From Pseudomonas saponiphila (GTDB taxonomy: Bacteria > Pseudomonadota > Gammaproteobacteria > Pseudomonadales > Pseudomonadaceae): a DNA stretch of 64,000 nt. Location: positions 4,484,501 to 4,548,500 of the forward strand of contig NZ_FNTJ01000001.1 in the NCBI RefSeq assembly GCF_900105185.1. The letters run 5' to 3'. The position numbers and the translations under genes are program-made. Under the pieces are notes generated by a model that searched no databases, was not told where the DNA came from, and saw only the letters and a list, made by a program, of their open reading frames with translations. Each line of letters begins with the position of its first letter. Position 1 is the first letter of the stretch. Positions 26,187-34,878 of this stretch are shown here, piece by piece.

Positions 26187-27116
26187 TTAGACCAGCTTCT
26201 CCAACTCGGGTACGGCTTCGAACAAGTCCGCCACCAGGCCGTAATCGGCCACCTGGAAGATCGGCGCCTCTTCGTCCTTGTTGATCGCAACGATCACTTT
26301 GGAGTCTTTCATGCCGGCCAGGTGCTGGATCGCGCCGGAGATACCGACCGCGATGTACAGCTGTGGCGCAACGATCTTGCCGGTCTGGCCGACCTGCATG
26401 TCGTTCGGCACGAAGCCTGCGTCCACTGCCGCGCGGGAAGCGCCGACAGCAGCACCCAGCTTGTCGGCCAGGGCGTACAGGTGCTTGAAGTTGTCGCCGT
26501 TCTGCATGCCGCGACCGCCGGAAACGACGATCTTGGCAGCGGTCAGCTCAGGACGATCGGACTTGGCCAGCTCTTCGCCAACGAAGCTCGACTTGCCTGC
26601 ATCGTGAGCGGCGCCAACGGCTTCGACAGCAGCCGAACCACCTTCAGCGGCAACGGCGTCGAAGCCGGTGGCACGCACGGTGATGACTTTCACCGCAGCC
26701 GAGGACTGCACAGTGGCGATGGCGTTACCGGCATAGATCGGACGCTTGAAGGTATCGGCGCTTTCGACCGAGATGATCTCGGAGATCTGGTCAACGTCCA
26801 GCTGGGCGGCAACCCGCGGCAGGATGTTTTTGCCGTTGGAGGTCGCGGCAGCCAGGATGTGGCTGTAGCCAGCGCCCAGTTCGGCGACCAGCGGCGCAAC
26901 GTTTTCCGGCAGTTGGTGAGCGTAGGCGGCATTGTCGGCCACCAGCACTTTGGCCACGCCAGCGACTTTGGCCGCGGCTTCAGCCACAGCGCCAACGCCC
27001 TGACCGGCGACCAGCACATGAATGTCACCACCGATTTTGGCGGCGGCGGCAACGGTGTTCAGGGTGGCCGGAGCCAGCGCCTTGTTATCGTGTTCGGCGA
27101 TTACCAAGATAGTCAT
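26187..27116 (-). CDS. etfA: electron transfer flavoprotein alpha subunit
   Basis: 309 residues, normal length. The C-terminal FAD domain has [46 protein letters not shown] and a [17 protein letters not shown] ending. It accepts electrons from acyl-CoA and other dehydrogenases as an EtfAB dimer and passes them to ETF-QO, encoded divergently at 28418. It lies 2 bp after etfB. Confidence 0.97.
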   Translation of the reverse strand: MTILVIAEHDNKALAPATLNTVAAAAKIGGDIHVLVAGQGVGAVAEAAAKVAGVAKVLVADNAAYAHQLPENVAPLVAELGAGYSHILAAATSNGKNILPRVAAQLDVDQISEIISVESADTFKRPIYAGNAIATVQSSAAVKVITVRATGFDAVAAEGGSAAVEAVGAAHDAGKSSFVGEELAKSDRPELTAAKIVVSGGRGMQNGDNFKHLYALADKLGAAVGASRAAVDAGFVPNDMQVGQTGKIVAPQLYIAVGISGAIQHLAGMKDSKVIVAINKDEEAPIFQVADYGLVADLFEAVPELEKLV

Positions 27117-27118
27117 GA

Positions 27119-27868
27119 TCAGATTACCTTCGCTTCGTTTTTCAGTTTCTCGACCAGTTCAGCCACCGACTTGACCTTGATACCCGCGCTGCGTGCAGCC
27201 GGCGCTTCGACTTTCAGGGTCTTGTTGGTGGAGGCGGTGGAAACGCCCAAAGCATCAGGAGTCAGCGTTTCAAGCGGCTTCTTCTTGGCTTTCATGATGT
27301 TTGGCAGAGACGCGTAGCGCGGCTCGTTCAGACGCAGGTCGGTGGTGACGATGGCTGGCAGGTTCAGTGCAACGGTCTGCAGGCCGCCATCGATTTCGCG
27401 AGTGACATTGACCTTGTCGCCGGACACCTCGACCTTGGAGGCGAAGGTGCCTTGAGCGTAACCGCTCAGGGCCGCCAGCATCTGGCCGGTCTGGTTGTTG
27501 TCGCTATCGATGGCCTGTTTGCCAAGGATCACCAGCTGTGGCTGTTCCTTGTCGACCACCGCCTTGAGCAGCTTGGCCACGGCCAGGGAGTTCAACTCTT
27601 CAGCGGACTCGACGAGGATTGCGCGATCGGCACCCAGTGCCAGGGCGGTACGCAGTTGCTCTTGAGCAGTAGCAGGACCGATGGAGACGACGACGATTTC
27701 AGTCGCTACACCTTTCTCTTTCAGGCGTACCGCTTCTTCCACTGCGATTTCGCAGAAAGGGTTCATCGACATCTTGACGTTGGCGAGGTCGACGCCGGAG
27801 TTGTCCGCTTTGACGCGAACCTTGACGTTATAGTCGACCACTCGTTTGACAGCTACAAGAACCTTCAT
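27119..27868 (-). CDS. etfB: electron transfer flavoprotein beta subunit
   Basis: 249 residues starting [20 protein letters not shown]. It has the ETF-beta signature [27 protein letters not shown] and an AMP-binding region. It forms the dimer with EtfA. First gene of the etfBA operon; the promoter must lie in the shared region 27869-28417. Confidence 0.97.
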   Translation of the reverse strand: MKVLVAVKRVVDYNVKVRVKADNSGVDLANVKMSMNPFCEIAVEEAVRLKEKGVATEIVVVSIGPATAQEQLRTALALGADRAILVESAEELNSLAVAKLLKAVVDKEQPQLVILGKQAIDSDNNQTGQMLAALSGYAQGTFASKVEVSGDKVNVTREIDGGLQTVALNLPAIVTTDLRLNEPRYASLPNIMKAKKKPLETLTPDALGVSTASTNKTLKVEAPAARSAGIKVKSVAELVEKLKNEAKVI

Positions 27869-28246
27869 GGATTCCTCGTTACTCTCCGGTGAAAAGAAAG
27901 TCGCCTAGGCGAGAACCTGGCGGTTGATGCTCATCGGCACAAGGGCACCTCCAAAAACGCTGGCGTCGATAAAGGATGACCTTGCTCACGGGAGTGATGA
28001 CCGCTGGTCAGTGGTGACCGGCGAGTCATTCATTATCGCGGCGTGTAAACTGCGCACTTTCAAGCTGCGCGGCGCATCACCTTTACTGCCTTTGCCCTGT
28101 CTTTAGAGGTGCTCTTGAAACCAACAGTCAGCCTACGGCGAGCGCAAAACCGACCGTATCTTGACCGGAACGCCTTTTCTGGTCAATACGGCAAAATAGC
28201 CGTTTATAAGCCGCGCTTCTTTGATTTATCTGGGCTGCAGCAATTT
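27869..28246. other. etfB/ETF-QO divergent regulatory region
   Basis: No gene. It contains two inverted repeats: TGACC-GCT-GGTCA (27998-28010), and a near-perfect 11-12 bp stem CCGTAT(C)TTGACC...GGTCAATACGG (28154-28191, one bulge). The etfB promoter is not clear by eye. Confidence 0.5.
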
Positions 28247-28260
28247 CAAACAAACGTTTG
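28247..28260. promoter_or_regulatory. PsrA-type operator CAAAC-N4-GTTTG
   Basis: CAAACAAACGTTTG matches the published PsrA consensus (G/C)AAAC-N2-4-GTTT(G/C). It ends 2 bp before the -35 box of the ETF-QO promoter. PsrA is the TetR-type fatty-acid-responsive regulator of beta-oxidation genes in Pseudomonas; it is released by long-chain acyl ligands. Confidence 0.65.
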
Positions 28261-28262
28261 TA

Positions 28263-28291
28263 TTGGACGCTGAGAGTGGTGTAGATATAAT
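28263..28291 (+). promoter_or_regulatory. sigma-70 promoter of ETF-QO gene
   Basis: TTGGAC, 17-bp spacer, TATAAT: close to consensus. Predicted start near 28298, leaving a leader of about 120 nt. Confidence 0.75.
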
Positions 28292-28417
28292 GCGCCGCCC
28301 AGAGAGAAAGGTCGGCCATCCCCCCTCCTCCCGCCATTTGCGATGGGAGAAAGCGCGGATGCAATGCCAAACCTCCAATTAGAAAAAACCGTTGAGCCTT
28401 GAGTAGGAGATAGCCTA

Positions 28418-30082
28418 GTGGAACGCGAATACATGGAATTCGACGTGGTCATCGTCGGTGCCGGCCCCGCAGGCTTGTCCGCCGCTTGCCGCCTTAAGCA
28501 GAAGGCCGCTGAAGCCGGCAAGGAAATCAGCGTCTGCGTGGTCGAGAAAGGCTCCGAAGTCGGTGCTCACATCCTTTCCGGTGCCGTGTTCGAACCACGG
28601 GCCCTGAATGAACTGTTCCCGGACTGGAAGGAACTGGGCGCTCCGCTCAACACTCCAGTGACCCGCGACGACATCTATGTCCTGCGCAGCGGCGAAACCT
28701 CCACCAAGGTTCCCGACTTCTTTGTGCCCAAGACCATGCACAACGAAGGCAACTACATCATCTCCCTGGGCAACCTGTGCCGCTGGCTGGCCCAGCAAGC
28801 CGAGAACCTGGGCGTGGAAATCTACCCGGGCTTCGCCGCCCAGGAAGCCCTGATCGACGAAAACGGCGTGGTCCGCGGGATTCTGACCGGCGACATGGGC
28901 GTCGACCGCGAAGGTCAGCCAAAAGACGGCATGTACACCCCCGGCATGGAACTGCGCGGCAAATACACCCTGTTCGCCGAAGGCTGCCGCGGCCATATCG
29001 GCAAACAACTGATCAAGCGCTTCAACCTGGACAGCGACGCCGACGCCCAGCACTACGGCATCGGCCTCAAGGAAATCTGGGAAATCGATCCGGCCAAGCA
29101 CCAACCAGGCCTGGTGGTGCACACCGCCGGCTGGCCGCTGGACATCATGAGCAACGAGAACACCGGCGGCTCCTTCCTCTATCACCTGGAGAACAACCAG
29201 GTGGTAGTGGGCCTGATCGTCGACCTGTCCTACGCCAACACCTACCTGTCGCCGTTCGACGAGTTCCAGCGCCTCAAGCATCACCCGGTGCTCAAGCAGT
29301 ACCTGGAAGGCGGCAAGCGCATCAGCTATGGCGCACGCGCACTGGCCAAGGGCGGCATCAATTCGCTGCCGAAGATGGTGTTCAAGGGCGGCGCGCTGAT
29401 CGGCTGCGACCTGGGCACCATGAACGTGGCCAAGATCAAGGGCAGCCACACCGCCATGAAGTCCGGCATGCTGGCCGCCGACGCCGTGGCCGACTCGCTG
29501 TTCGCCGGCTCCGAAGGCGCCGAAGAACTCAAGAGCTACGTCGAATCGTTCAAATCCAGCTGGCTGTATGAAGAGCTGTTCGCCAGCCGCAACTTCGGCC
29601 CGGCCATGCACAAGTTCGGCCCGATCATCGGTGCCGGCTTCAACTGGATGGACCAGAACATCTTTGGCGGCAAGCTGCCCTTCACCCTGCACGACACCAA
29701 GCCGGACTATGCCTGCCTGAAGCTGGCCAAGGACTGCACGAAGATCGACTACCCGAAACCCGACGGCAAACTCAGCTTCGACAAATTGAGCTCGGTGTTC
29801 ATCTCCGGTACCAACCATGAAGAAGAACAGCCGTGCCACCTGAAGCTGACCGACCCGAGCATCCCGCTGGGCCGCAACCTGCCGCTGTACGATGAACCGG
29901 CCCAACGCTACTGCCCGGCCGGCGTGTATGAGGTGATCACCCAGGAAGATGGCGAGAAGCGCTTCCAGATCAACGCGCAGAACTGCGTGCACTGCAAGAC
30001 CTGCGACATCAAGGACCCGGCCCAGAACATCACCTGGGTCACGCCGGAAGGCGCCGGCGGCCCGACCTACCCGAACATGTAA
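28418..30082 (+). CDS. electron transfer flavoprotein-ubiquinone oxidoreductase
   Basis: 554 residues from a GTG at 28418, with AGGAGA 8 bp upstream; an internal ATG at residue 6 is possible. The N-terminal FAD motif is VIVGAGPAGLSAACRL. The C-terminal [4Fe-4S] ligands are CPAGVYEV and NCVHCKTCDIKDP. It transfers electrons from EtfAB to the quinone pool at the inner membrane. Same gene order as PA2951-PA2953. The promoter carries a PsrA-like site, linking it to fatty-acid oxidation. Confidence 0.97.
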   Translation: MEREYMEFDVVIVGAGPAGLSAACRLKQKAAEAGKEISVCVVEKGSEVGAHILSGAVFEPRALNELFPDWKELGAPLNTPVTRDDIYVLRSGETSTKVPDFFVPKTMHNEGNYIISLGNLCRWLAQQAENLGVEIYPGFAAQEALIDENGVVRGILTGDMGVDREGQPKDGMYTPGMELRGKYTLFAEGCRGHIGKQLIKRFNLDSDADAQHYGIGLKEIWEIDPAKHQPGLVVHTAGWPLDIMSNENTGGSFLYHLENNQVVVGLIVDLSYANTYLSPFDEFQRLKHHPVLKQYLEGGKRISYGARALAKGGINSLPKMVFKGGALIGCDLGTMNVAKIKGSHTAMKSGMLAADAVADSLFAGSEGAEELKSYVESFKSSWLYEELFASRNFGPAMHKFGPIIGAGFNWMDQNIFGGKLPFTLHDTKPDYACLKLAKDCTKIDYPKPDGKLSFDKLSSVFISGTNHEEEQPCHLKLTDPSIPLGRNLPLYDEPAQRYCPAGVYEVITQEDGEKRFQINAQNCVHCKTCDIKDPAQNITWVTPEGAGGPTYPNM

Positions 30083-30100
30083 GTCGCCACGCCATGAAAG

Positions 30101-30125
30101 AGGCCCCCGATATGGGGGCCTTTTT
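30101..30125 (+). terminator. terminator of ETF-QO gene
   Basis: AGGCCCCC-GATAT-GGGGGCCT followed by TTTT, 18 bp after the stop. Confidence 0.9.
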
Positions 30126-30174
30126 CATGCCCGGCATTCGCCGACCCTGCAGCCAGCGCCAAGGGGATTGGCAC

Positions 30175-31065
30175 TCAGGCCGCGCGCTCTTCGCCGGGGT
30201 TGCGTTCGAAGTAGCGCTTGTACTCACGACTGAACTGCGAGGTGCTCTGGTAGCCCACCCGATGCGCTACCTGGGCCACGCCCAGTCCTTCACCCAGCAG
30301 CAACTGCTGGGCCTTGAGCAGGCGCAGGCGCTTGAGGTACTGCACCGGCGACAGCAAGGTGCTGCGCTTGAAATGCTCGTGGAAGGTCGAAGTGCTCATA
30401 TTGGCGCAACGGGCCAGGGTCTCGACGCTCAGGGGTTCGGTGTAATGCTCGTGCAGATGATTGAGCGATGCCGCGACCCGGGCGAAATGCCCCTGCTGCT
30501 CCACCAGCGCCCGCAGGGCATCGGCCTGGGGCCCACGCAGGGCAGCAAAGAGCAGCTCGCGCACTCTGGACGCGCCCATGACTTTGCACTCCAGAGGATC
30601 GTGCAGACAGCGCAGTAGCCGTTCCACACAACCACGCATGCTGTCATCGAGCACCGCCGAGGTCATGGACTCCAGGGTCTGCGCCGAAGCGGCCCGGCCT
30701 TCGGTGATGCCCATGGCCAGCACCAACTCGCTGAGGACCGCCCGGTCGATGGCGATGGAAATGCCCAGCAGCGGCGCATCAGGCATAGCGAAGGTTTCAC
30801 ACTCGAAGGGCACCGACAGGGCCTGGATCAGGTAGTGCCCGGCGCCGTACTCCAGGGTCCGCGTGCCCAGATAGGCCAGTTTGCTGCCCTGGACAATGAT
30901 CATCAGGCTCGGCTCATAGATCTGCGGGCCGCGCGCCACATCGCAGCTGGCCCGCAGCACCTGGACTCCGGGCAAGTCGGTAGCCACGAAACCATCTCGG
31001 CTGGCAAGAGGCCGGATCAGCGAAACCAGGGTGGCATTGGCGTCCAGATGACGGGTCAGCAGCAT
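30175..31065 (-). CDS. AraC-family transcriptional regulator
   Basis: 296 residues. An N-terminal cupin-like AraC_N domain (PSLMIIVQGSKLAYLG, YLIQALSVPFECETF) is followed by a C-terminal double HTH from about 195 (LSVETLARCANMSTSTFHEH and LGVAQVAHRVGYQSTSQFSR). It is divergent from the alcohol dehydrogenase gene at 31246, with about 180 bp between, and such pairs are usually regulator and target. Inducer unknown, perhaps an aldehyde or alcohol. Confidence 0.9.
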   Translation of the reverse strand: MLLTRHLDANATLVSLIRPLASRDGFVATDLPGVQVLRASCDVARGPQIYEPSLMIIVQGSKLAYLGTRTLEYGAGHYLIQALSVPFECETFAMPDAPLLGISIAIDRAVLSELVLAMGITEGRAASAQTLESMTSAVLDDSMRGCVERLLRCLHDPLECKVMGASRVRELLFAALRGPQADALRALVEQQGHFARVAASLNHLHEHYTEPLSVETLARCANMSTSTFHEHFKRSTLLSPVQYLKRLRLLKAQQLLLGEGLGVAQVAHRVGYQSTSQFSREYKRYFERNPGEERAA

Positions 31066-31153
31066 GGGAAAAACTTCACGGAAAAAGGGATGAAAACATC
31101 ATCGCAGGTCTGTCCGCCAATGCCGTGTGAAAACCGCCAATGACGGAGGAATA

Positions 31154-31166
31154 GGCATGACATGCC
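31154..31166. promoter_or_regulatory. GGCATG-A-CATGCC inverted repeat
   Basis: Perfect 6+6 inverted repeat in the araC/alcohol dehydrogenase intergenic region. A possible operator, though AraC proteins more often use direct repeats. Confidence 0.25.
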
Positions 31167-31245
31167 GAGGAATCGCCATGGTTGGCCCCGGGCTCGACGC
31201 CGAGAATGCCCCGCCTCAATCGTCAGCGTTTTCGCGAGGTCCATC

Positions 31246-32298
31246 ATGTACACCGCCATCGGTTATGCCGCCCAGTCGGCCACCACTCCCCTCGCCCCCA
31301 TGCGCTTCCAGCGCCGCAGCCCGCGCCCGGACGACGTTGCCATCGAGATTCTCTACTGCGGCGTCTGTCACTCCGACATCCACCAGGCCCGCAACGAATG
31401 GGGCATCGCCGTGTACCCGCTGATGCCGGGCCACGAGATCGTCGGCAAGGTCACCGCGGTCGGCGCCAACGTCAGCAAGCACAAAGTCGGCGACCTGGTG
31501 GGCGTCGGCTGCATGGTGGATTCCTGCCGCCACTGCGAAGCCTGCGCCGCGGATCTGGAGCAGTACTGTCTGCAAGGCCCGACCATGACCTACGCCACCC
31601 CGGACCGGGTCGACGGCAGCAACACCATGGGCGGCTACTCCGACAGCATCGTGGTCAGCGAGCACTTTGTCGTGCGCATCCCCGAGAAACTCGACCTGGC
31701 CAGCGCCGCGCCGATTCTCTGCGCCGGCATCACCACCTACTCGCCGCTCAAGCACTACGGGGTCAAGCCCGGCGACAAGGTGGGAATTCTCGGCATGGGC
31801 GGCCTGGGCCACATGGGCATCAAGTTCGCCAAGGCCCTGGGCGCCGAAGTGACCCTGTTCACCCGCTCGGCGAGCAAGGCCGAAGAAGCGCGGCGCCAGG
31901 GCGCCGATCACGTGATCGTGTCCACCGACGCGGCGCAGATGCAGTCGGTGGCCGGGCATTTCGACTTCCTGCTGGACACCATTCCGGTGCCCCACGACCT
32001 CAACCCCTACCTCGATACCCTGCGCTTTGATGGCGTGCACATTCTGGTGGGCCTGATCGAGCCGGTGGACCCGGCGCTGCACGCGGGCAAGCTGGTGATG
32101 AGCCGCAGGGTACTGGCCGGCTCGCTGATCGGCGGCATCGCCGAAACCCAGGAGGTGCTGGACTTCTGCGCCGAACACGGCATCACCTGCGATATCGAAA
32201 TGCTCGACATCCGCCAGATCAATGAAGCCTTTGAGCGCATGATCAAGGGCGATGTGAAGTACCGCTTCGTGATCGACATGGCGAGCCTGAAGAGCTGA
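31246..32298 (+). CDS. zinc NAD(P)-dependent alcohol dehydrogenase (YahK/CAD type)
   Basis: 350 residues from the ATG at 31246, with GAGG 6 bp upstream; an earlier in-frame ATG gives an Arg-rich, unlikely extension. Catalytic zinc ligands are in CGVCHSD and GHE. Structural zinc is held by the four cysteines of DSCRHCEACAADLEQYC. The Rossmann motif is GILGMGGLGHMGIKFA. Family members reduce aldehydes with NADPH. Divergent AraC regulator upstream. Confidence 0.92.
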   Translation: MYTAIGYAAQSATTPLAPMRFQRRSPRPDDVAIEILYCGVCHSDIHQARNEWGIAVYPLMPGHEIVGKVTAVGANVSKHKVGDLVGVGCMVDSCRHCEACAADLEQYCLQGPTMTYATPDRVDGSNTMGGYSDSIVVSEHFVVRIPEKLDLASAAPILCAGITTYSPLKHYGVKPGDKVGILGMGGLGHMGIKFAKALGAEVTLFTRSASKAEEARRQGADHVIVSTDAAQMQSVAGHFDFLLDTIPVPHDLNPYLDTLRFDGVHILVGLIEPVDPALHAGKLVMSRRVLAGSLIGGIAETQEVLDFCAEHGITCDIEMLDIRQINEAFERMIKGDVKYRFVIDMASLKS

Positions 32299-32353
32299 AT
32301 CCCGGCGTCATGCAGACCCGGCTTGGCGGTGGCAGGCGCTCCATGGAGCGGCC

Positions 32354-32376
32354 TTGGCCGGCAAGCCGGCTCCTGC
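32354..32376. repeat. REP element
   Basis: GGCCGGCAAGCCGGCTCCTG shares the core of the copy at 2662-2690. It lies between the convergent alcohol dehydrogenase and GNAT genes. Confidence 0.75.
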
Positions 32377-32405
32377 GCGCAGGTATGCGCGAACAGCGGC
32401 TGTGA

Positions 32406-32885
32406 TCAGCCGCGGGCAAAGGCGCGTAGTACTTCACCGTCCATGCGGTACTTGACCCACTCTTCCTGGGGCTGAGCCCCCAGGGACTTGTAGAACTGGA
32501 TGGCCGGTTCGTTCCACTCCAGCACGCTCCATTCGAAGCGTCCGCAATCGTTGTCACAGGCGATCTGCGCCAAGTGCCGCAGCAGTTGCTTGCCCGCGCC
32601 GCCGCCGCGCTGTTCCGGAGTGATGTAGAGATCCTCCAGGTACAGGCAGTTGCTGCCCAACCATGTCGAGTAACTGAAGAAAAACACCGCGAAGCCGATC
32701 GGCTGCCCGTCCCGCAGGCAAATCAGGCCGTGGGCCGTGGCACCCTCGCTGAACAGGCTGCGCTCGATGTCGGCAACACTGGCAATCACCTCATGACGTG
32801 CTCGCTCGTAGTCGGCAAGCTCGGTGATAAAGGCAAGAATCTGCGGGGCATCGCTGGGCAGTGCAGGACGGATTTCGACGGACAT
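32406..32885 (-). CDS. GNAT-family N-acetyltransferase
   Basis: 159 residues. The acetyl-CoA-binding motif A is EDLYITPEQRGGGAGKQLL. Motif B is near WSVLEWNEPAIQFYKSLGA, typical of the diamine acetyltransferase-like GNATs. The N-terminus is EIRPALPSDAPQILAFI. Substrate unknown, small amines being plausible. Monocistronic and divergent from the HD gene. Confidence 0.88.
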   Translation of the reverse strand: MSVEIRPALPSDAPQILAFITELADYERARHEVIASVADIERSLFSEGATAHGLICLRDGQPIGFAVFFFSYSTWLGSNCLYLEDLYITPEQRGGGAGKQLLRHLAQIACDNDCGRFEWSVLEWNEPAIQFYKSLGAQPQEEWVKYRMDGEVLRAFARG

Positions 32886-32977
32886 CGACGGTTCTCATGG
32901 CGGAATCAGGCGGTCATATTAGAACGACAGCCGAAAGACTTGCACGGGCATTTATGGGAATCGGCCAATCACCGATC

Positions 32978-33655
32978 ATGCAGCACGCCGAACTGGATAA
33001 ACTGGACCGCCGAATGCACTTTACTCCCCTGCACAACCTGGCAGAAACCTTACTACCCCACGCCCTCGAACCTGCCAAAGACGGCTCCCATGACCTGTCC
33101 CACCTGCAACGGGTCTGGCACAACGTGCGACGCATCGTCGACGAAGAAGGCGGCGACCTCAGAGTGCTGCTGGCCGCCACCCTGCTCCACGATTGCGTGA
33201 GCGTGGAAAAAAACTCGCCCTTGCGCGCCCAGGCCTCACGCTTGTCGGCGGACAAGGCCCGAGGAATTCTCGCCCGGCTGGGCTGGAGCGACGCCGAGAT
33301 CGAAGCGGTCGCTCACGCCATCGCCGCCCACAGTTTTTCCGCCGCCCTCGCCCCGGCCACCCTGGAAGCCAGGATCCTGCAGGACGCCGACCGCCTCGAT
33401 GCCCTCGGTGCCCTGGGCGTGGCGCGCACCTTCTACGTTTCCGGCCGCCTGGGCCTGGCCCTCTACGACCCCGCCGATCCCACGGCCCGGCAGCGCGAAC
33501 TCGATGACGCACGCTTCACCCTGGATCACTTCCAGACCAAGCTGCTGCATTTGGCCGAAGGTTTCCAAACGTCCTGCGGCGCCCGCCTGGCGCAGATCCG
33601 CCATGCGCGCCTGCAACGCTTCAGGCAGGAATTGCTGGAGGAAATCGGCGAATGA
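32978..33655 (+). CDS. HD-domain phosphohydrolase
   Basis: 225 residues from the ATG at 32978; another Met 36 bp later (MHFTPLHNL) is equally plausible, as neither has a strong ribosome site. The HD superfamily metal ligands are visible: His in DGSHDLSHLQRV, the His-Asp pair in LLHDCVSVEK, His in AIAAHSFS and Asp in QDADRLDALGALG. It resembles YedJ-like hydrolases of nucleotides or phosphorylated small molecules. Substrate unknown. Confidence 0.82.
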   Translation: MQHAELDKLDRRMHFTPLHNLAETLLPHALEPAKDGSHDLSHLQRVWHNVRRIVDEEGGDLRVLLAATLLHDCVSVEKNSPLRAQASRLSADKARGILARLGWSDAEIEAVAHAIAAHSFSAALAPATLEARILQDADRLDALGALGVARTFYVSGRLGLALYDPADPTARQRELDDARFTLDHFQTKLLHLAEGFQTSCGARLAQIRHARLQRFRQELLEEIGE

Positions 33656-33942
33656 GCCTGCACGCCAACTCCGCTGGCGGCTAACCCTGAAACCACCAGG
33701 AACACAAGCAACCGGCGTCGCCATGGTCGGCTCCCGTCACCTCTCGGACTGGCTCGGCGCCGCCCGCTCGGTGGCAGTGTTCGTCTGCCTCCTAGTGATG
33801 GCCAGCCCGGGGGTTGCCCTAACGCCGGGGTTCGGCCACAGCCTGCTGTGGTGTTTGGCCTGACTCATTGCCTGGGCCGGAGTTCGTTCCGCCAGGCGCC
33901 GTTCGAGGCATCGCGCAAGCCGAGCCGGCCTGCGCCGTGCAC
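33656..33942. other. intergenic, possible 46-residue exported peptide
   Basis: A frame at 33723-33863 (+) begins MVGSRHLSDWLGAARS and has a hydrophobic stretch VAVFVCLLVMASPGVAL, then stops at residue 46. Ribosome site weak. It could be a small exported peptide or chance. Nothing else seen. Confidence 0.25.
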
Positions 33943-34878
33943 TTACTGGGGTTCCTGAGCCTGCAGCAACGCGTCCACTTCAGCATGGCCAGGTGCGGTG
34001 GCCGGACCACGGCGGGTCACGGCAATGGCCGCTGCGGCATTGGCTCGGCGGGCGGCCGCCAGTGGCTCAAGCCCCGCCGCCAGCCCCGCGACAAAGACTC
34101 CGGCATGGGCGTCGCCGGCGCCATTGCTGTCCAGCGCCTGGACCTTGAATCCGCCCACCTGCGCCAGCTGCCCCTGGCGTCCTATCCAGCAGCCCCGAGC
34201 ACCGTCGCGCAGCAGCAGCAAAGCCGTGGGGGCCAGCCAGGCGCCAAGCCGCTGCAAGGCCATTTCGATACTCGAGCTGGCGGTAAAGCCCAAGGCTTCG
34301 GCGCGGTTACTGCTCCAGATATCGATCCGCGGCAACAGGGCCGCCATCAGGGGGGAGTCGGGGGAGTCCACCAGAGGCCCCGGATCGAACATCACGGGCA
34401 CCGAGCGCGGCAATGCCAGCAGCCAGTCGACCAGGGCCTGAGCCTTGCTCGCCTGCAGCAGGCTGTAGCCGCTGACATACAGATAGTCATCCGCCTGGAC
34501 CCTGACCTCTGCCAGATCCTCGGCCGACAGTTCACCCTCGGCGCCGATATGGGAGATGAAGGTGCGCTCGGCCGAGGCATCGGTCAGGGCCACGCACACA
34601 CCGGTATCGGCGCCCGGGCTGGGCGGCAGGCTCAGGCCAATGCCTTCTGCCTGCATCGCCGCTCGGGCCAGATCGCCAAAGCGCCCCTGGCCGTGGCGCC
34701 CCAGGTAGAGCACCGGCAAGCCATTGCGCGCCGCCGCGGCCATGACATTGAAGCCGCCGCCAGCTTCGAAGCTCGCCGACTGGGCCAGGACATCACCACC
34801 GGCAGCCGGCAGACGATCCACGGCCATCACCAGGTCGACGATCACCTGCCCGCTATGGAGCAACCTAGGCATTGGCAT
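33943..34878 (-). CDS. PfkB-family sugar kinase (YegV-like)
   Basis: 311 residues from the ATG at 34878; a second ATG at 34872 is possible. It starts 14 bp inside the end of the permease gene, so translation is probably coupled. The ribokinase N-terminal motif is GGGFNVMAAAARNG and the catalytic C-terminal motif is LDSNGAGDAHAGVFVAGL. It phosphorylates a sugar or nucleoside with ATP. Last gene of a GntR / ADP-ribosylglycohydrolase / NCS1 permease / kinase operon comparable to E. coli yegWUTV. Likely substrate is ribose or a ribosyl compound freed by the hydrolase. Confidence 0.88.
   Translation of the reverse strand: MPMPRLLHSGQVIVDLVMAVDRLPAAGGDVLAQSASFEAGGGFNVMAAAARNGLPVLYLGRHGQGRFGDLARAAMQAEGIGLSLPPSPGADTGVCVALTDASAERTFISHIGAEGELSAEDLAEVRVQADDYLYVSGYSLLQASKAQALVDWLLALPRSVPVMFDPGPLVDSPDSPLMAALLPRIDIWSSNRAEALGFTASSSIEMALQRLGAWLAPTALLLLRDGARGCWIGRQGQLAQVGGFKVQALDSNGAGDAHAGVFVAGLAAGLEPLAAARRANAAAAIAVTRRGPATAPGHAEVDALLQAQEPQ

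Noticed and set aside
28415..29992. A 525-residue open frame antisense to the ETF-QO gene
   Set aside because: Shadow caused by third-position GC bias. The sense protein has complete FAD and Fe-S motifs.
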